Below, one piece after another: positions 1 to 12,500 of a stretch of 64,000 nucleotides of DNA. Made by a program: the position numbers and the translations under genes. Below the pieces are notes generated by a model. The model was not told the DNA's origin and ran no database searches. It saw only the letters and a list, made by a program, of their open reading frames with translations. Numbering within the stretch: position 1 is the stretch's first letter; the number at the start of each line of letters is the position of its first letter. The DNA is from Lottia gigantea (Eukaryota > Mollusca > Gastropoda > Lottiidae): the NCBI RefSeq assembly GCF_000327385.1, contig NW_008709463.1, positions 1,150,449-1,214,448 of the forward strand, read 5' to 3'.

Positions 1-348
1 TAGTAAAACTCTGAATTTCGTCAAAATTCTCCAAATTCGTACTTTAATAAGGTAATTAAACGTTATGACCTATTTCTCAAGGTATATGTAAGAAAGACTC
101 CAGGTTTGACCAGGTTTTATGGTCGTCATCATCAATCTTATTGACACTTCTTTACCGTAGAAAATAATACAGGCCCGGTCATTTATCATTATCGACAGTT
201 GTAAGGGTAATATTTCTTCATTTCAGTGATGGTTATAACGTATTAACATCACAATATACGTGTATACCCACTGGCATTTCTACGCGATGGGATGACGCCA
301 GATTAGACCCCCTTCCCAACCCAGTTTCAGTTTTATCATCAGTGAGTT

Positions 349-490
349 CTTATACCTTGACTGCAATAGCCACTTTTCTTGGCTGTATTCGCTAGTGTAC
401 AATTTAATCAAATTGCTGCGTTCCGTAATACAAGAAAAGGGGTGATTTCAATCAAGGTATAAGTACGGAGTTCGTAATAGCTTGACATGG
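349..490. mobile_element. Family A palindromic foldback element, short copy
   Basis: Inverted arms at 350-381 and 431-462 pair around a loop of about 50 bp. The left arm carries TTATACCTTGACTGCAATAG and the right arm ends in ATCAAGGTATAAG. Directly outside the right arm is TTCGTAATAGCTTGACATGG, the motif that recurs beside other family A copies and forms the minisatellite near 54.4 kb. There is no coding capacity, so this is a MITE-like non-autonomous DNA element. The superfamily is unknown and target duplications were not resolved. Confidence 0.7.
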
Positions 491-1515
491 TTAAGAAATC
501 TGCATTATGAATAGATCGCCATGATAAACATCACATACAATTATCTCTTTCCCATAAAAAATACTGAATAAATTTCTGTATAAATCGACGAAAGGAAATA
601 GATACAATATATGAGTTTTTAACTAAGAAACGTGAACAGTATAATTTCCTCGAGTCAAGAGGATATTGATTCATTTGATAACATAACAACAATCATCTTT
701 ACAATTTGTTATTATACCCTAGCTTTCAATAGCAAATCGGATATACATATAATTACTCGTCCACTCGTCGTTTATATTAAAAGGACTGTGAAGGTTTTCA
801 GTTTTTTTTTTGTGGATAAGAGTCTGTGGCGTTTCCACAGGTAGAATGTCCCCGCGCCCCAGAAATTAGGCTCCCCTCCCCTCCACAGTTTCAAATTTCG
901 TTCCAATGAATTCTAAAAGGCCTGGTGCTGTTGGCCTCCATGGCGGTCTTTATTCGGGCCCCTCTACCTAATAATTCCTAGAAAGAGTTTTGTTTCAGTA
1001 TACAATTCAATTCCACACCTCTGTGATTTGCAATTTGAAAATTCCATTTATTTAAATTTTTGTATTCAATTTCGCGTTTGGATTCCCTGGAGAAATAAAA
1101 GGTTGGAAATCGACTAAAGAATAATAATATTGCATTTATTATTACTGCCGTTCTAGTCAAATATGCCCTGGTTTATGACACATTTACCAGCGAATGAGCA
1201 TCTTGGCTTCAGAAAACATAATTTCATTGATAACTCGTTCTGGCTTTATTATGAACACAAATTATATGCCATTAAAGTGCACACCTATAAAATTAAAAAA
1301 AATCCGTTGTTTTTCGTCCACACCTTTATACAATTAGATAATAATACGGTAAATAAAGGTGTTCCCAATCGCACCAAGTTGTGCATATTAAATATCTCCG
1401 TGTACTCTTTAAATAAATTACCAATTGGTCAATAAACATTTACACATAGTGTTCTATATATTTTATTTGAATTTCGTAAGGAGTTTGTTTGTGATACATA
1501 TAGGTGTGAAGATCA

Positions 1516-1625
1516 CCTCAGACCCGCAGCCGAACTTGAATTGGCTGGGGGTAGTATTTGGTTGTAGTAATGGGATTTGTCGGTTGTCAGAATGCCCCCA
1601 CCCGATGTAGCTACGAGCCTGGGTC
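1516..1625 (+). repeat. Family C dispersed repeat copy
   Basis: Contains the family core (GTAGTAATGGGATTTGTCGG) and ends in TAGCTACGAGCCTGG, an inverted match to the start CAGACCCGCAGCCGAACTTG. Similar copies occur near 6.7, 17.1, 30.3, 30.9 and 52.8 kb. It is probably a short non-autonomous element with imperfect terminal inverted repeats. It has no coding content. Confidence 0.6.
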
Positions 1626-2529
1626 ACCTTTAAAAAACACCACTCAGCGTAACAATGAAAACACACATAGTGCCTTTATCTTCGATAATTTTATCACAAA
1701 TACATATTTTTCTGATTTTCAGTATTGTGTCTAATTTGAACCATGAAATAATTTCGAGTACAGACATTCTCTCACGTTATTATTACCATCATGGTCTAAT
1801 TTTACTCAGTTTAGTTCATTATATTTCAAAATGACACCCAAATTACATTGATAGTGACCTACTCTCATTGTGGATGGTAGTAATTTGATAATTGTTTAAT
1901 ATATAGATATATAGCACATTTAAAGTTACATTCGAAAGATGCATTACCACTTAGTATGTGCAGTGGTGGTGCCAGCCTCCCGAGACTGGGGGTACAAATA
2001 GGGTTGAGACTGGCTTAATGAGGGGACAACTTTGAGATTCAAAATAAGCAAACCTCTTATGAAGCGTCTAAGAAGGTTCCCAAGTCCTTCAGACCGAGGA
2101 TATCCCGAACACTATTTTATCTAGTGATCAACATACAACTATTAACACCCATAGTCTCGATCACAGACAGTCAAACCAGGGTGAAACCGTTTCTTATTGA
2201 TAAATCATGTTAAAGATTATTGAAATGATCACTTTTAAACGATAAAAGCACATTTATGGACACATTTTAATCAATTTTTCGTTTATCAGGTCGACAGAGT
2301 TATCGCCCTTAGCTATTCATCCCCTGGGCAATATGTATGAGTATATCGATGATAACGCCGTATATTGATATTCACTGACGTAAATAAGTTAATTAAAAGA
2401 ATTGTTATTTATATTTAATGATTAATTTTCGTCATTGAGTTGTCGTCTGTCATGGCGTTTGTCAATTTAGATCGAACTCAATAGTTTTGGATAATGATTG
2501 GTTTCGACGATTATACAACAATTTAGCGG

Positions 2530-3690
2530 CCATCTTCACGGTGGTCAAGCTATAACGCACTGCGTCTTATACCTTGACTGCAATAGCCACCTTTCTTGTA
2601 TCACATCAGTTTGTAAATGCAGCAATCGGATTGGATTGTACGTAGTCAAGACATTAGACGCAGCCTTCAGACATGAACACCACAATGGTTCGTTCGATAG
2701 ATCGACTGGGTTTAAATTGGTCCACGTTGGAATTTTATTTATTTTCATTGAGAGGTCGGATTTCCAGTGGAATTCCTTTGATCAGGAGAAAACTGTTGAC
2801 CTTGGTTTTCAATTGAGGAATCCGAGCATTCCAGATCGTTTTGATTCACCGAAATAACCAAATAAAGGTAGAGAAGTGTGTAATTGTGTAGATTGATGGA
2901 AGGATTTGAATAATCTGATGGACATCTGTGATTCGGATAAGTTAATCCACAATTAAACTAAGACCACCCGTTCGTTTTTTTGTCAACGTCCAAGCCAACA
3001 GCACAGAATCATCCAATTTGAACCAATCCAACTACCAACTACTACGACTACCAACAACTACCTAGTCTGTGATATCAGTTAGCTGGAAGTGGACGTTAAC
3101 TTGTAATCTACCAACAACTACCTAGTCTGTGATATCAGTTAGCTGGAAGTGGACGTTAACTTGTAATCTACCAACAACTACCTAGTCTGTGATATCTGTT
3201 AGCTGGAAGTGGACGTTAACTTGTCATCTACCAACAACTACCAAGTCTGTGATATCAGTTAGCTGGAAGCGAACATTAACTTGTCATCTACCAACAACTA
3301 CCTAGTCTGTGATATCAGCATCCTCTGGAAGCAGACGTTAATTTGTCATCTACCAAACGCGTTTGTTTCCGATGAGGCATCCCTCTTTCGTTGTGGTAAG
3401 GAACGATGTGTGTCTTGTATCGCAGAGATTTGTAAATTCAGTGATTTGATTGCATTGTACGTGAGCGAAAACAGCCAATCAAAGTCCTAAACAGAGAGTC
3501 TTTAACCAAGAAGCCACAATGTTTACAGTCTGTCTGTTGGGGCTTTGATTGGATATGTTTGCAGGCGTATAATCCATTCAAACCGCTGCTTTCCATGATA
3601 CAAGAAAGGTGGCTACTACTGTCAAGGTATAAGACGAAGTAAGAATATCTTGAAATTGTGAAGATGGTGTGAGATGAAAGGGTCGATATG
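2530..3690. mobile_element. Family A composite element with internal tandem array
   Basis: The left end (2530-2680) has an inverted copy of the GAAGATG/AAGCT motif, then CTTATACCTTGACTGCAATA and CTTTCTTGTATCAC. The right end (about 3540-3690) reads GATACAAGAAAGGTGGCTAC followed by GTCAAGGTATAAG and a TTGAAATTGTGAAGATGG motif. The arms are inverted copies of about 150 bp. The interior carries the 60-bp tandem array and, near 3400-3480, another arm-like segment, so this may be one 1.1-kb element or two nested copies. No transposase frame is visible. Confidence 0.6.
3048..3355 (+). repeat. 60-bp tandem array, about five units
   Basis: Units beginning CTACCAACAACTACCTAGTC repeat with an exact 60-bp period. 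The first two full units are identical, later ones differ by a few bases, and the last is disrupted by a short insertion. A lone related piece (GGAAGTGGACGCCAACTTGA) lies near 4387. The near identity of neighbouring units suggests recent expansion. Confidence 0.9.
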
Positions 3691-6377
3691 TTGAATGTTG
3701 ATATTTTAAATCATCATGTCAATAAAAACAGTTGACTTCTGATCTCGTGTTATTTGTCAACAATATTGTCATTGAAACCATTCAGACCGTCTGAAACCTT
3801 TAGGCTGTTTTTATTAGAAAGTAGTTCATTAGGCTACGGCGTTGTCGGTTAGACTTAAGGACTCACATAGTTGTACAGAGTAACATTTGGAAGGATAGAT
3901 AAATGAAACACATATTGAACTTTTTATTGAATTGGAGTTATTGGCTTCCCAATTTCTTTTGCAACGATGTTATTTTCTTTATAGCCTCATACTGAAAGTT
4001 ACGAAAAAGATTTGAAAATCGGACCAGTCTGACTCTGGAAATGTAGTGTATGGAGCTACAGCAATGATTGACAACAATACTAATTCGTATCGCCATCTAA
4101 AGTTATATACAACATGCCGAGCTTGCAAGACTTGTTGCTTCAACAAAAAAACATTGTCTGTATGCTACCGAAGGAGTAAAGAAAGAAAACAATAATTGAT
4201 GATTATTATAGCTGAAAATAGAAAAAATAAACTGGATGAACAAGGTTTTATCATTAATCATCCAGTCAATCCGATTACACGGATAGAATTCACAAGGAAA
4301 TACTACTTTATACGCTGACCTCCTGTATATCCAATATACGTATACCAATACAAATTGAACATAATAAGTAATATAACATTTGTCTGGAAGTGGACGCCAA
4401 CTTGACTTCTACCGATTTGTGAACTCTCTGAAACGGTTGCTGAGTTGACAAAACCAATCATAGCGTTAGATTAGCATCAGGTGTTCTGTTTTATTTCATG
4501 TATGAGCCTAGCCCAATCTCTTGCATCGATCGTGGGTACAGATCATTTGCAAAAGCAGCAGTATTGAAATAATTAAACCAAAGTTATTTCCCAGCAGTTG
4601 ATATAAAAAATAGAGAAAACAAAACAAGCAGCAGAAAGAAGTTGAATGAGAACCAACGGATTTCATTTTCATAATAAGATCATTTTGCACTTCCAGATTA
4701 TTGATGCAAACATCCTTTATCCAGTTGGGTTTATCCAATGGAATGGTCAAACCAGTTATTTCAGCGATTTGTGGTTTTTTCTGATTCTAATTTTATCTGT
4801 GTCGATATTGTAGCTGTCGATGAGCTGGACTATTGATTGTATCTTCATGACAATATAGTTATAATGATTAAACTCAATGGTAGAAACAGGTACCAAATAT
4901 CTTACTACAAACAATATACTCCTCTATCGTATATTTCCTCTATCGTATATAAGCAGGTATTGATTTATTATGATAGAATATTACAGATATTGACCAGAGC
5001 GTATTATAACTGTCTTTTTTATTGTATTTTAATGACCGTTGAACTCAGGGTCAGGGTTTTTTTCTCCTGCCAATGATGCAGAGCATAGGGCCTGACAGGG
5101 GGTGGAGAGGGTCTGAAATAGAACAAGAATCTAGTCGTTCGGATGAGACAATAAACCGAGACCCCTTGTACAAGAGGTTGCGCACTTTAAAGATGTTAAC
5201 CAAAAAAACGTATTCGCAGAGTATCAATCAGACCATAACTATTCTTGGGGCTTGGTCGACGGTCAGTCATGGTAGATGAATAATATAATATTTTTGATAG
5301 TCAGTTATTAATAAACTATTGTCTTGGAGATGTCCCAGAGGAATCAACCTCTGTTAATGTTAATCTTTTATGATAATAATACTTTATCCATGTTCTATTC
5401 TGTCAAGGCTTTCATCCATGGAGCCAAATAGGCGAAGTTACTAGGATATGGAAACCATCCGTTGAGTGTAATGCTATGTTTGTTGTTGTTTACAAACAAG
5501 ATTGTGCAAATCTGCAAGAGTATACTTATTTCAGGAGTGGCAATTATAAGGATGGAAGTAAAACAAAACATTAGAATTAACGTACATCCACGGTAGGCCT
5601 GTGTCGGATGTTAACTCTTGGAAAGCATCCCGATATCTTTAATATCTCAAATCCATGCATTACATAAATAGAACCAGTACTTACTCGTAATAAGCAACTC
5701 TCACTATCTTTACCGCTTGTGGTGCGTGGGTTGCACGATACCAGTATAAAGGGAGCTTACTCTGATCTTTGACTTCATATTCCAGACAACAAGTGAAATC
5801 TCGCATTTGTGGTCCGTAGTTTTATCTCACTAAATTGAGTTACTCCCCTTTGTATCGTATCCTTGGAAAATGTTCTATCGTGTGCTAACTTGAAACACTG
5901 AAAATTTGAGAGTTGTCTCTCTCAAAAGCCCTTTGAAGCTTATGGATTTCTGATAGTCTTAGATGAATTTTGAGCATTTAGAGGTCTTCAATGTAAGACC
6001 TTTCACAGGCTCGAGGGGGTGGGGTCAAGGCCTAATGCCCAACCCCTAAATACGCCTCTGTTTTGAGCAGCAGGACATAACACCTTCATTTACATGTTTT
6101 CCAGGTACTTGAAAATTGCCCTTGTCAATTAAAAGTGATTAATAAATCACACCTATTATACAGGTATAAAAGTACAATATTTATATCAAGTTGTAATCTA
6201 GGTATCAGCTATAACAATCTGATTATTGACAGGGAAATATTAATTTATATCATATATTAATTACAGAGATAGTCCGTTTCAAACAGGATGTTTTTACCAG
6301 ATTTGTTTAAAGTTGCCGTATTCCAAACTCCAGCTTGGGCGGTCAGAAATGAAATATAACTTTCTGTGCAGATTGTT

Positions 6378-6600
6378 CACGCCGTGTAGTGAGCAATGAG
6401 AGTGATTTTACCAAAAAGGTGACTTTTCTCAACTGTCCAAGAATCTGTTTAAGTCGACTTTACTCGCAATTTAATTCCGAATTGCTGTTATTCCGTTGCG
6501 GGCATTGCATTGTCAACCAAACTGTATCTCAGCATCTCAGATGGTTAGAAATGAAATGATACGCCGTGCAGTGTGTAATGAGGGGAAATTTGCCTCAACA
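6378..6600 (-). repeat. Degenerate SINE-tail fragments, locally duplicated
   Basis: Two related pieces, near 6378-6420 (CACGCCGTGTAGTGAGCAAT) and 6561-6594 (ACGCCGTGCAGTGTGTAATG then AGGGGAAATTTGCC), resemble the inverted SINE tail seen intact at 44.3 and 56.6 kb. Both follow AGAAATGAAAT, so the segment seems to have been duplicated locally. Identity to the consensus is poor. Confidence 0.45.
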
Positions 6601-6699
6601 ACGACATTCGCCTTGTTGTAGTAACATTAACTTGCAAAGTCTGTAACACACGACCATGCCAGCCTCTTCGATCTACATCCCTGACTCGGTCCAACCGAC

Positions 6700-6783
6700 A
6701 GGCCCATAGTAAGACTTGATTGTTCGGAGGGGTATGTAATATATTCGGAGGGCCAATGGTGTATGGTTGCAGTAAATCCCGTT
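6700..6783 (+). repeat. Family C dispersed repeat, partial
   Basis: Carries GGCCCATAGTAAGACTTGAT, the TGTTCGGAGGGG block and GTGTATGGTTGCAGTAAAT in family C order, but lacks the right end. Confidence 0.5.
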
Positions 6784-7414
6784 GTATCATGGAATGGTTA
6801 AGATTTATTTTTAATCAGATATTGCAAATATATGTCATCTACATATCTGTATGCGTAGAGATCCTTTAAGTGTTTCTGGTTACGTCCTCGGCTCATTGAT
6901 ATCCAATGAGACCTATCATAGCTGAACTGATGGCCCTTTTTGAATCATTCGTATCATTTCAACGCACATAGAAATTTTAATCTCCAATCCTTTAGATGTG
7001 TCAACATGTTTTGACTAATATTGGGTCCATTTCATCTGCTATAATTGCAGTTTTCGGGTGAGAAGGGGCGTGGTCAGACCTCCACACCTGAGAAAAGTGT
7101 AATTAAATTGTTGAGATATTCGTCATTAAATGGTTTGAAATTGAACTTAACAACATGTATAATTATAAAGTTCAACACCTATTGTTCGAGTCTAACAGGT
7201 AACTCTAAACATGTAATTATAACGCGATTTTCCAGAGTCGTATTACCTTGTTCCTCATTCTGTCTGCAATGTGTAGGTATTAAACGGAATGTTTGTCGAC
7301 ATCGTTTCCTATTGTAAAAGTCGAGGATATTATTTTCAATGGTTGACTAGGTACTTAATGAGGCGAATGATGCTCGATTCAGTGAAGTGTAAGTTAGCCC
7401 GAACAACAATTTTC

Positions 7415-7605
7415 TCTGTGACTTTCAACCCGGTTTCCCCTTTGTCAGTGATGCAGGCTGACATGGGAAAAGCCCCGTGTGCTACAGACTGTGCATGTTA
7501 AAGATCCCTCGACAGTTGGAAATGGAAAAAGAGCAGACTAATGCCACTGTCCTGGCAAAATTTCCCTCATTGTACCCTGCATGGTGTTGCCCGTCTTTTT
7601 TAGCC
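7415..7605 (+). mobile_element. SINE, tail portion, plus orientation
   Basis: Contains the ordered SINE blocks: CAACCCGGTTTCCCC, GTCAGTGATGCAGGC, CCCCGTGTGCTACAGACTGT, GTTAAAGATCCCTCGACAGT, and the tail TGGCAAAATTTCCCTCATTG leading to GGTGTTGCCCGTCTTTTTT. The tRNA-like head is missing, as expected for a 5'-truncated copy or decay. It matches the complete copy at 56.6 kb. Confidence 0.7.
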
Positions 7606-7989
7606 CACTTGGGGTAGAAAAGTTGGACGTAAAATTTTTCTCCGATGAACTGTTTAATTTTACATCTCTTTAACTTGCGAATCCGTAATGTTTTAATCGA
7701 TTCTATGATTTTGCAACAATATATAGGTATCTTCAATGAGTTTCAACATATCGGACTACCAACAAGGTCCTTTTTTCTTCTCTCATCTATAACTCTACTA
7801 TAACAATAGCTAGTAAATAACTAGACAAGAGAAGATAATTCGGGATTAAGTAGGATGTATAGTTTTGACACTTTGTAACATCTTGTGATAAACCTTGTTA
7901 ACTCTCCAAAATCTCTGTCTTCATCTAAGTAAATGTGTTTTTAAAACTGTCATAAACAAAATGAGAGTACACCCCTTTACTATTATACA

Positions 7990-8205
7990 TCGAACGTTCA
8001 GGGGTCGTAAATAAAATGGGGCCGATTTTGAATAATGAACAAGTTTCCGATTCAAAATTAGTATTGAACACTGGGTGAAAGGACGTATCCTCTCTCCATA
8101 ATTGTATAGGGTCGAGAGGTCGTAAATAAGACACGTCCCCCTGCTGCATTGTGCAGTGAACACTGAAGAGGGCCATAAATAAAATAAGGGGCACATCCAG
8201 GTGAC
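7990..8205. repeat. Degenerate tandem repeat, about 55 bp period
   Basis: Variants of GGTCGTAAATAAAATGGGGC recur near 7998, 8111 and 8164, with GAACACTG-like spacers between them. This suggests three or four diverged units. Open frames on the minus strand arise from the repeat and are not genes. Confidence 0.4.
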
Positions 8206-9536
8206 CACAAAAAGGGCCAAGGTTGTAAAACTGCTACTAATGTTATGTTAGTAGATAAAAAGCAGGAAAATTGAAGAAAAACAGTGACATTTAAACAATG
8301 GTTTGGTTGTTTTTGTGTTTGTGCCAATATGGTACAGGGTGGCACTAATGACCAGTGATTAGGGGTGGGGTCTGTCATTAGGGGGTAAGGATCTGGGGAA
8401 CGCACCCAAGGAAGCGGACATGCTGTGATTTACGAGCTTTGAAAGGGAACTGTCTGTCGATCAGAACTGATAGATGTTAATTAATGAGGTTTCGATTTTA
8501 TCTTAGTAATCTATTTATAAGCGATATCATCAATTATAAAAAAAATCGCATCCCACTGGGTAGCATGTTACGTTGATCCTATAGGGGGCATGGGTAATCG
8601 AGGCTATGGTTTTCCCGCTGAAGACGGAATATGTATTACATATCATATAATATACATCTGCTTGAACCAGGATTATAGCGACGTCTTAGGAACATATTTA
8701 ATTTAAGGGGATTAAAACTGATATATCGGATGCATAGGTAGACCTTGCGATTTTTGGAGTATGAGAAGTTTTGCTTTTCTATGTAGGTTTACTATGCATC
8801 TGTGGGCTGAAGTCGACTTTGCGACAGTTGCTCTCTGAGAACGGCAGGCTTTTCAACGACTTGATGCAAGCGTGCAACCTTATTGTTGCTACTAGTTCCC
8901 AACAGTGGTGTTCTGCTATGTGTTATAAATGGATTTGAATCTGATAACCAACAACTTTTGAGAAAAATAATAAAAATCAAAAAATAAAGATTAGTTAATT
9001 TACTTATTGTATAAAAGTATAAAAACAAAATATTTACAAAATTAGAAAACAAACAATAACAATATAAATAACAACGTTTTTAACAAATATTGCAAACATT
9101 TTGTCATGCAAGGCAAGGCTTACTTTAAATAAAAAAAAAAAAAAATGACAAATTTTAAAATGAATTTTGTTGCATGAAAAATGCATAATATTGCATGTAG
9201 CTTTCGCTTTATAAACGTTCATTCATTAGCACCAAATACGCGGAAATACATTACATAATATCATTCACTCATATACCGCATAATCTCGAGTATAATACGC
9301 ACTATTTTAAAGCGCACTAGAAATGTATTCTGAGCATTTAACCTAAGCTTAATTTGAAAGTCTCAAAGGCAGAGCAGTATTTAAGTCAATAACCACACAT
9401 CACACATTTACACAGTTTAAATACACACTCCGCATAGCGTATCATTTACACACATAATTTAGCTTTTTTTTTTGAGTCATTATAATTAAATCTCACACAA
9501 AAAGGAATTGTCTTGCTTGTTCCGATTTTTTTTTTA

Positions 9537-12500
9537 TCACACAAACACATCTTCGGGATTATGATTTAAGTGTGTGACATATCGAGAATCTTGATAAATA
9601 TCGTCCGTATAGTGGTCTGTGTCCACTGTGTAACTACCGGATGTAGTCGTTGACTGTCCATCATCCAGCGTGTCTACACTGTAGTCGTCGGTATCCAGTC
9701 GTTTTTCACGATTATATATCACACTATTTCGAAAAGAATTCATTAAACCCATTTTTCGTTGATTCGACAATTCTAAGATTTCTTCGTTTAGTTTTTGAAT
9801 ATCACGTGGACTGGTGTGTACCGAGTTTCGTTTCATATCGATATATTTTGGACTGATATAATCATTTGAACACGGTACAGAATGTCGGTAATTACCCGGA
9901 TATCGACCACTATGTCCTCGGTTTAATCCGTACTCATTTTCGTGATGAAATTGTTGACTATGTTGTTGATCAAATTGTGTGTTATTGTTTTCTAAATATT
10001 GGTAATTGTCCTCAACACTTTTCAAATGTTGTTTTTGGTTGTCATAATTTTTACTCCTGTCTCGCAATTTCTCACGATTTTTCTCGTTATTTGATTTAAG
10101 TTTATCACAATGAGTGTCTTGTTTTTTACTTGAACGTCCGTGACTATTGGATTTCATTTTATAACTGTCCGTAAGGTTCACACTGTGTCTGGATTGACTG
10201 TGACTAGCATTTGGACCAGTGGAGTTATTGGACTTGATTTGATCGAGTCTATAGTAAGATGGTTGCTTCTTGACTGATCCTTTATTCGTCATCGACTGTT
10301 TTCGAGGACTGTTCGGTACACTGCCTTGTATATCGTCTGCAAAAGAAAGAAATAATAATAAGCATATGTTTGATACCCTCTCTTATTTGCTGGATTGATA
10401 TTAAGGCGTATTGACATTGGCCTAGGTGACAGAGAATCGGTATAGGAATGGCACTGGTCTGCAGACAGGCACTACCTTTCAGATCATCAAAGTCGTGCAG
10501 AATGAAAATGTTAGTTGCCAAAATTGTTGATGTAATTTGTGTTAAGTTCTATACAACGAGGCGAATGCATAGGCGTAGAACCACCACTTCTCGGGACTGC
10601 TGCCTGAGAACCCTAGTGGATGATTTCTAAGATAATCCTTAACTAGAGGAGCCCCATTTCATTTGTATGTAAATAAAATATTGGTTACAAAAAACTCACC
10701 TTGACCTTCGCATTCACTAGCACCACGTCCACTATCGCAGCCAGTTGTTTCCCCTGATGCCGAACTTAAAACATCACTTATTTCAGTTTCCTAGAAAAGA
10801 CAATATGTATTTTTAAATTGAAAGTAAATTCTCATATCATATGACTAAAATATTTTCTCTCAATTTAGTTGATCAAACTTTTAACAATGGTGTGAAGAAA
10901 TACAGCACATTACAAGTTTGACTTTATTGCCACCATAATTTTAAGAAATTTGACTAAAATATATCAATCTCTTCGTACGGATAGGTAACTAAAATCGAAA
11001 ACGTTTGAACTTTTACAAACGCAGAAATTACACGACGAGTCAAACGACGTATAATTAATTTTTTCTTCTTTGAAATACAAAAGCGCGTTAGCAGTAGCAT
11101 GGAAACAAATAAGCGTTCATTTATTATTATGTAATGTAATGACTTATTAAAGACTTTGACTAAATCTACCATGAAATTTGAAATCAACAAAGGTATATTG
11201 AATTTCAACATTGACCATTTTACTAACAAAATAATTGAAGAATTTATTTGAAAAGATGAGATAAACCGCTTAAAATAATAGATCAATTTCAAATTACGTC
11301 ACAGAGATATCTCTATTGACACGTAAACCTGATGACCAAAACACTCATTTTCAATGATACGTAACATCCCATTGTTTTCTGTATTTTGTATATAAATAAA
11401 AAACAAAATAATTTTACACCAAAATGCTTCCATTATTTCAAGTAATCGGGATAAAAATAGTATCAATAGATCAAAGGGATTAAAAAGATGAAGAATGCTT
11501 TTAATCACGTGACAAATGGAAAGTAGAGTTAATAAAGCGAAAGTAGACAAAAGGATGGTGAAAGTGATCAAAATGACCATTCACATAGAAAAGATACAAA
11601 ACGATTGACGAACCTTTGAGAAACTTGAGTCACCGCCCTCCACTTGGTATTTTTCAGCCAATTTCATCTTGAAGACAATTAACTCTTCATTTGTGGGCTG
11701 AGTACCGTGAAATGGTTTTCCATGATGCTCTACATCATTCTTACGTAACTCTCCTTTGCCACTCTTAACCTCTCCGCCCTTCTTAAAAACTGGTTCACTG
11801 ATGTCCTTAGCGTCATATTTTGTCCGATTTAACGCCCGTTTTCGTTGATCGGTGCGTTTTAAGAAGACAACAGTAGCTAAAACGATTACGGCTACGACAA
11901 AGGTGACACTAACAAGGGCAATTACGACCAACATGTTCTGTTGAGCGCCTTGACTACTTGCCAGGGCGGTAAGATTACCGTCCGTGATAGTTATTGTAAA
12001 ACTGATTGCAGACGACTTAGGTTCTAATCCTTTATCTGACACTTTCACCACGACGCTGACGTTCCCAACATCTCGCGCTCGCAATTGTTTGTTCAGGAAT
12101 ATTGAGCCTGAATTCTGGTCGATGATAAACATGTTCGGACGAGAATCACATTTTATTTCGTACAGAATCCTAGCATTGTCTCCATCATCTTCGTCTACAG
12201 CCTCCACTTTCAGCAACTCTGTCCCGGGTACGGTATGGTAAGACGTGGGTACGGAATGGTTCGAAAATCGTGGGTACGTTATGGTTGGAATGTTGTCATT
12301 TTGATCCAATATGGACACAGTAACCAAAACGTTAGACGATTTAGGCGAGTCGCTCAAATCATAGGCAATTACTTTAAAATTATATGTGGCCTTTTCTTCT
12401 CGGTCGAAAGATTTGAGTGTCGTTAAATCTCCATCGTTTGAAAACGAAAAAGGTAAACTTGAATTTTGCTCAAGCATATAATTTAGACGACCATTAACGC

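Larger units (their letters stand above)
1..9536. other. Gene-free flank with short transposon copies
   Basis: I find no convincing coding gene here. The open frames are short, mostly lack an ATG start and match nothing I recognise. The stretch holds family A foldback copies, a 60-bp tandem array, family C copies, SINE pieces and a degenerate tandem repeat near 8 kb, listed separately. It lies 3' of the protocadherin, so the part nearest 9.5 kb probably contains that gene's 3' UTR. I could not place a clear polyadenylation signal. Confidence 0.6.
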
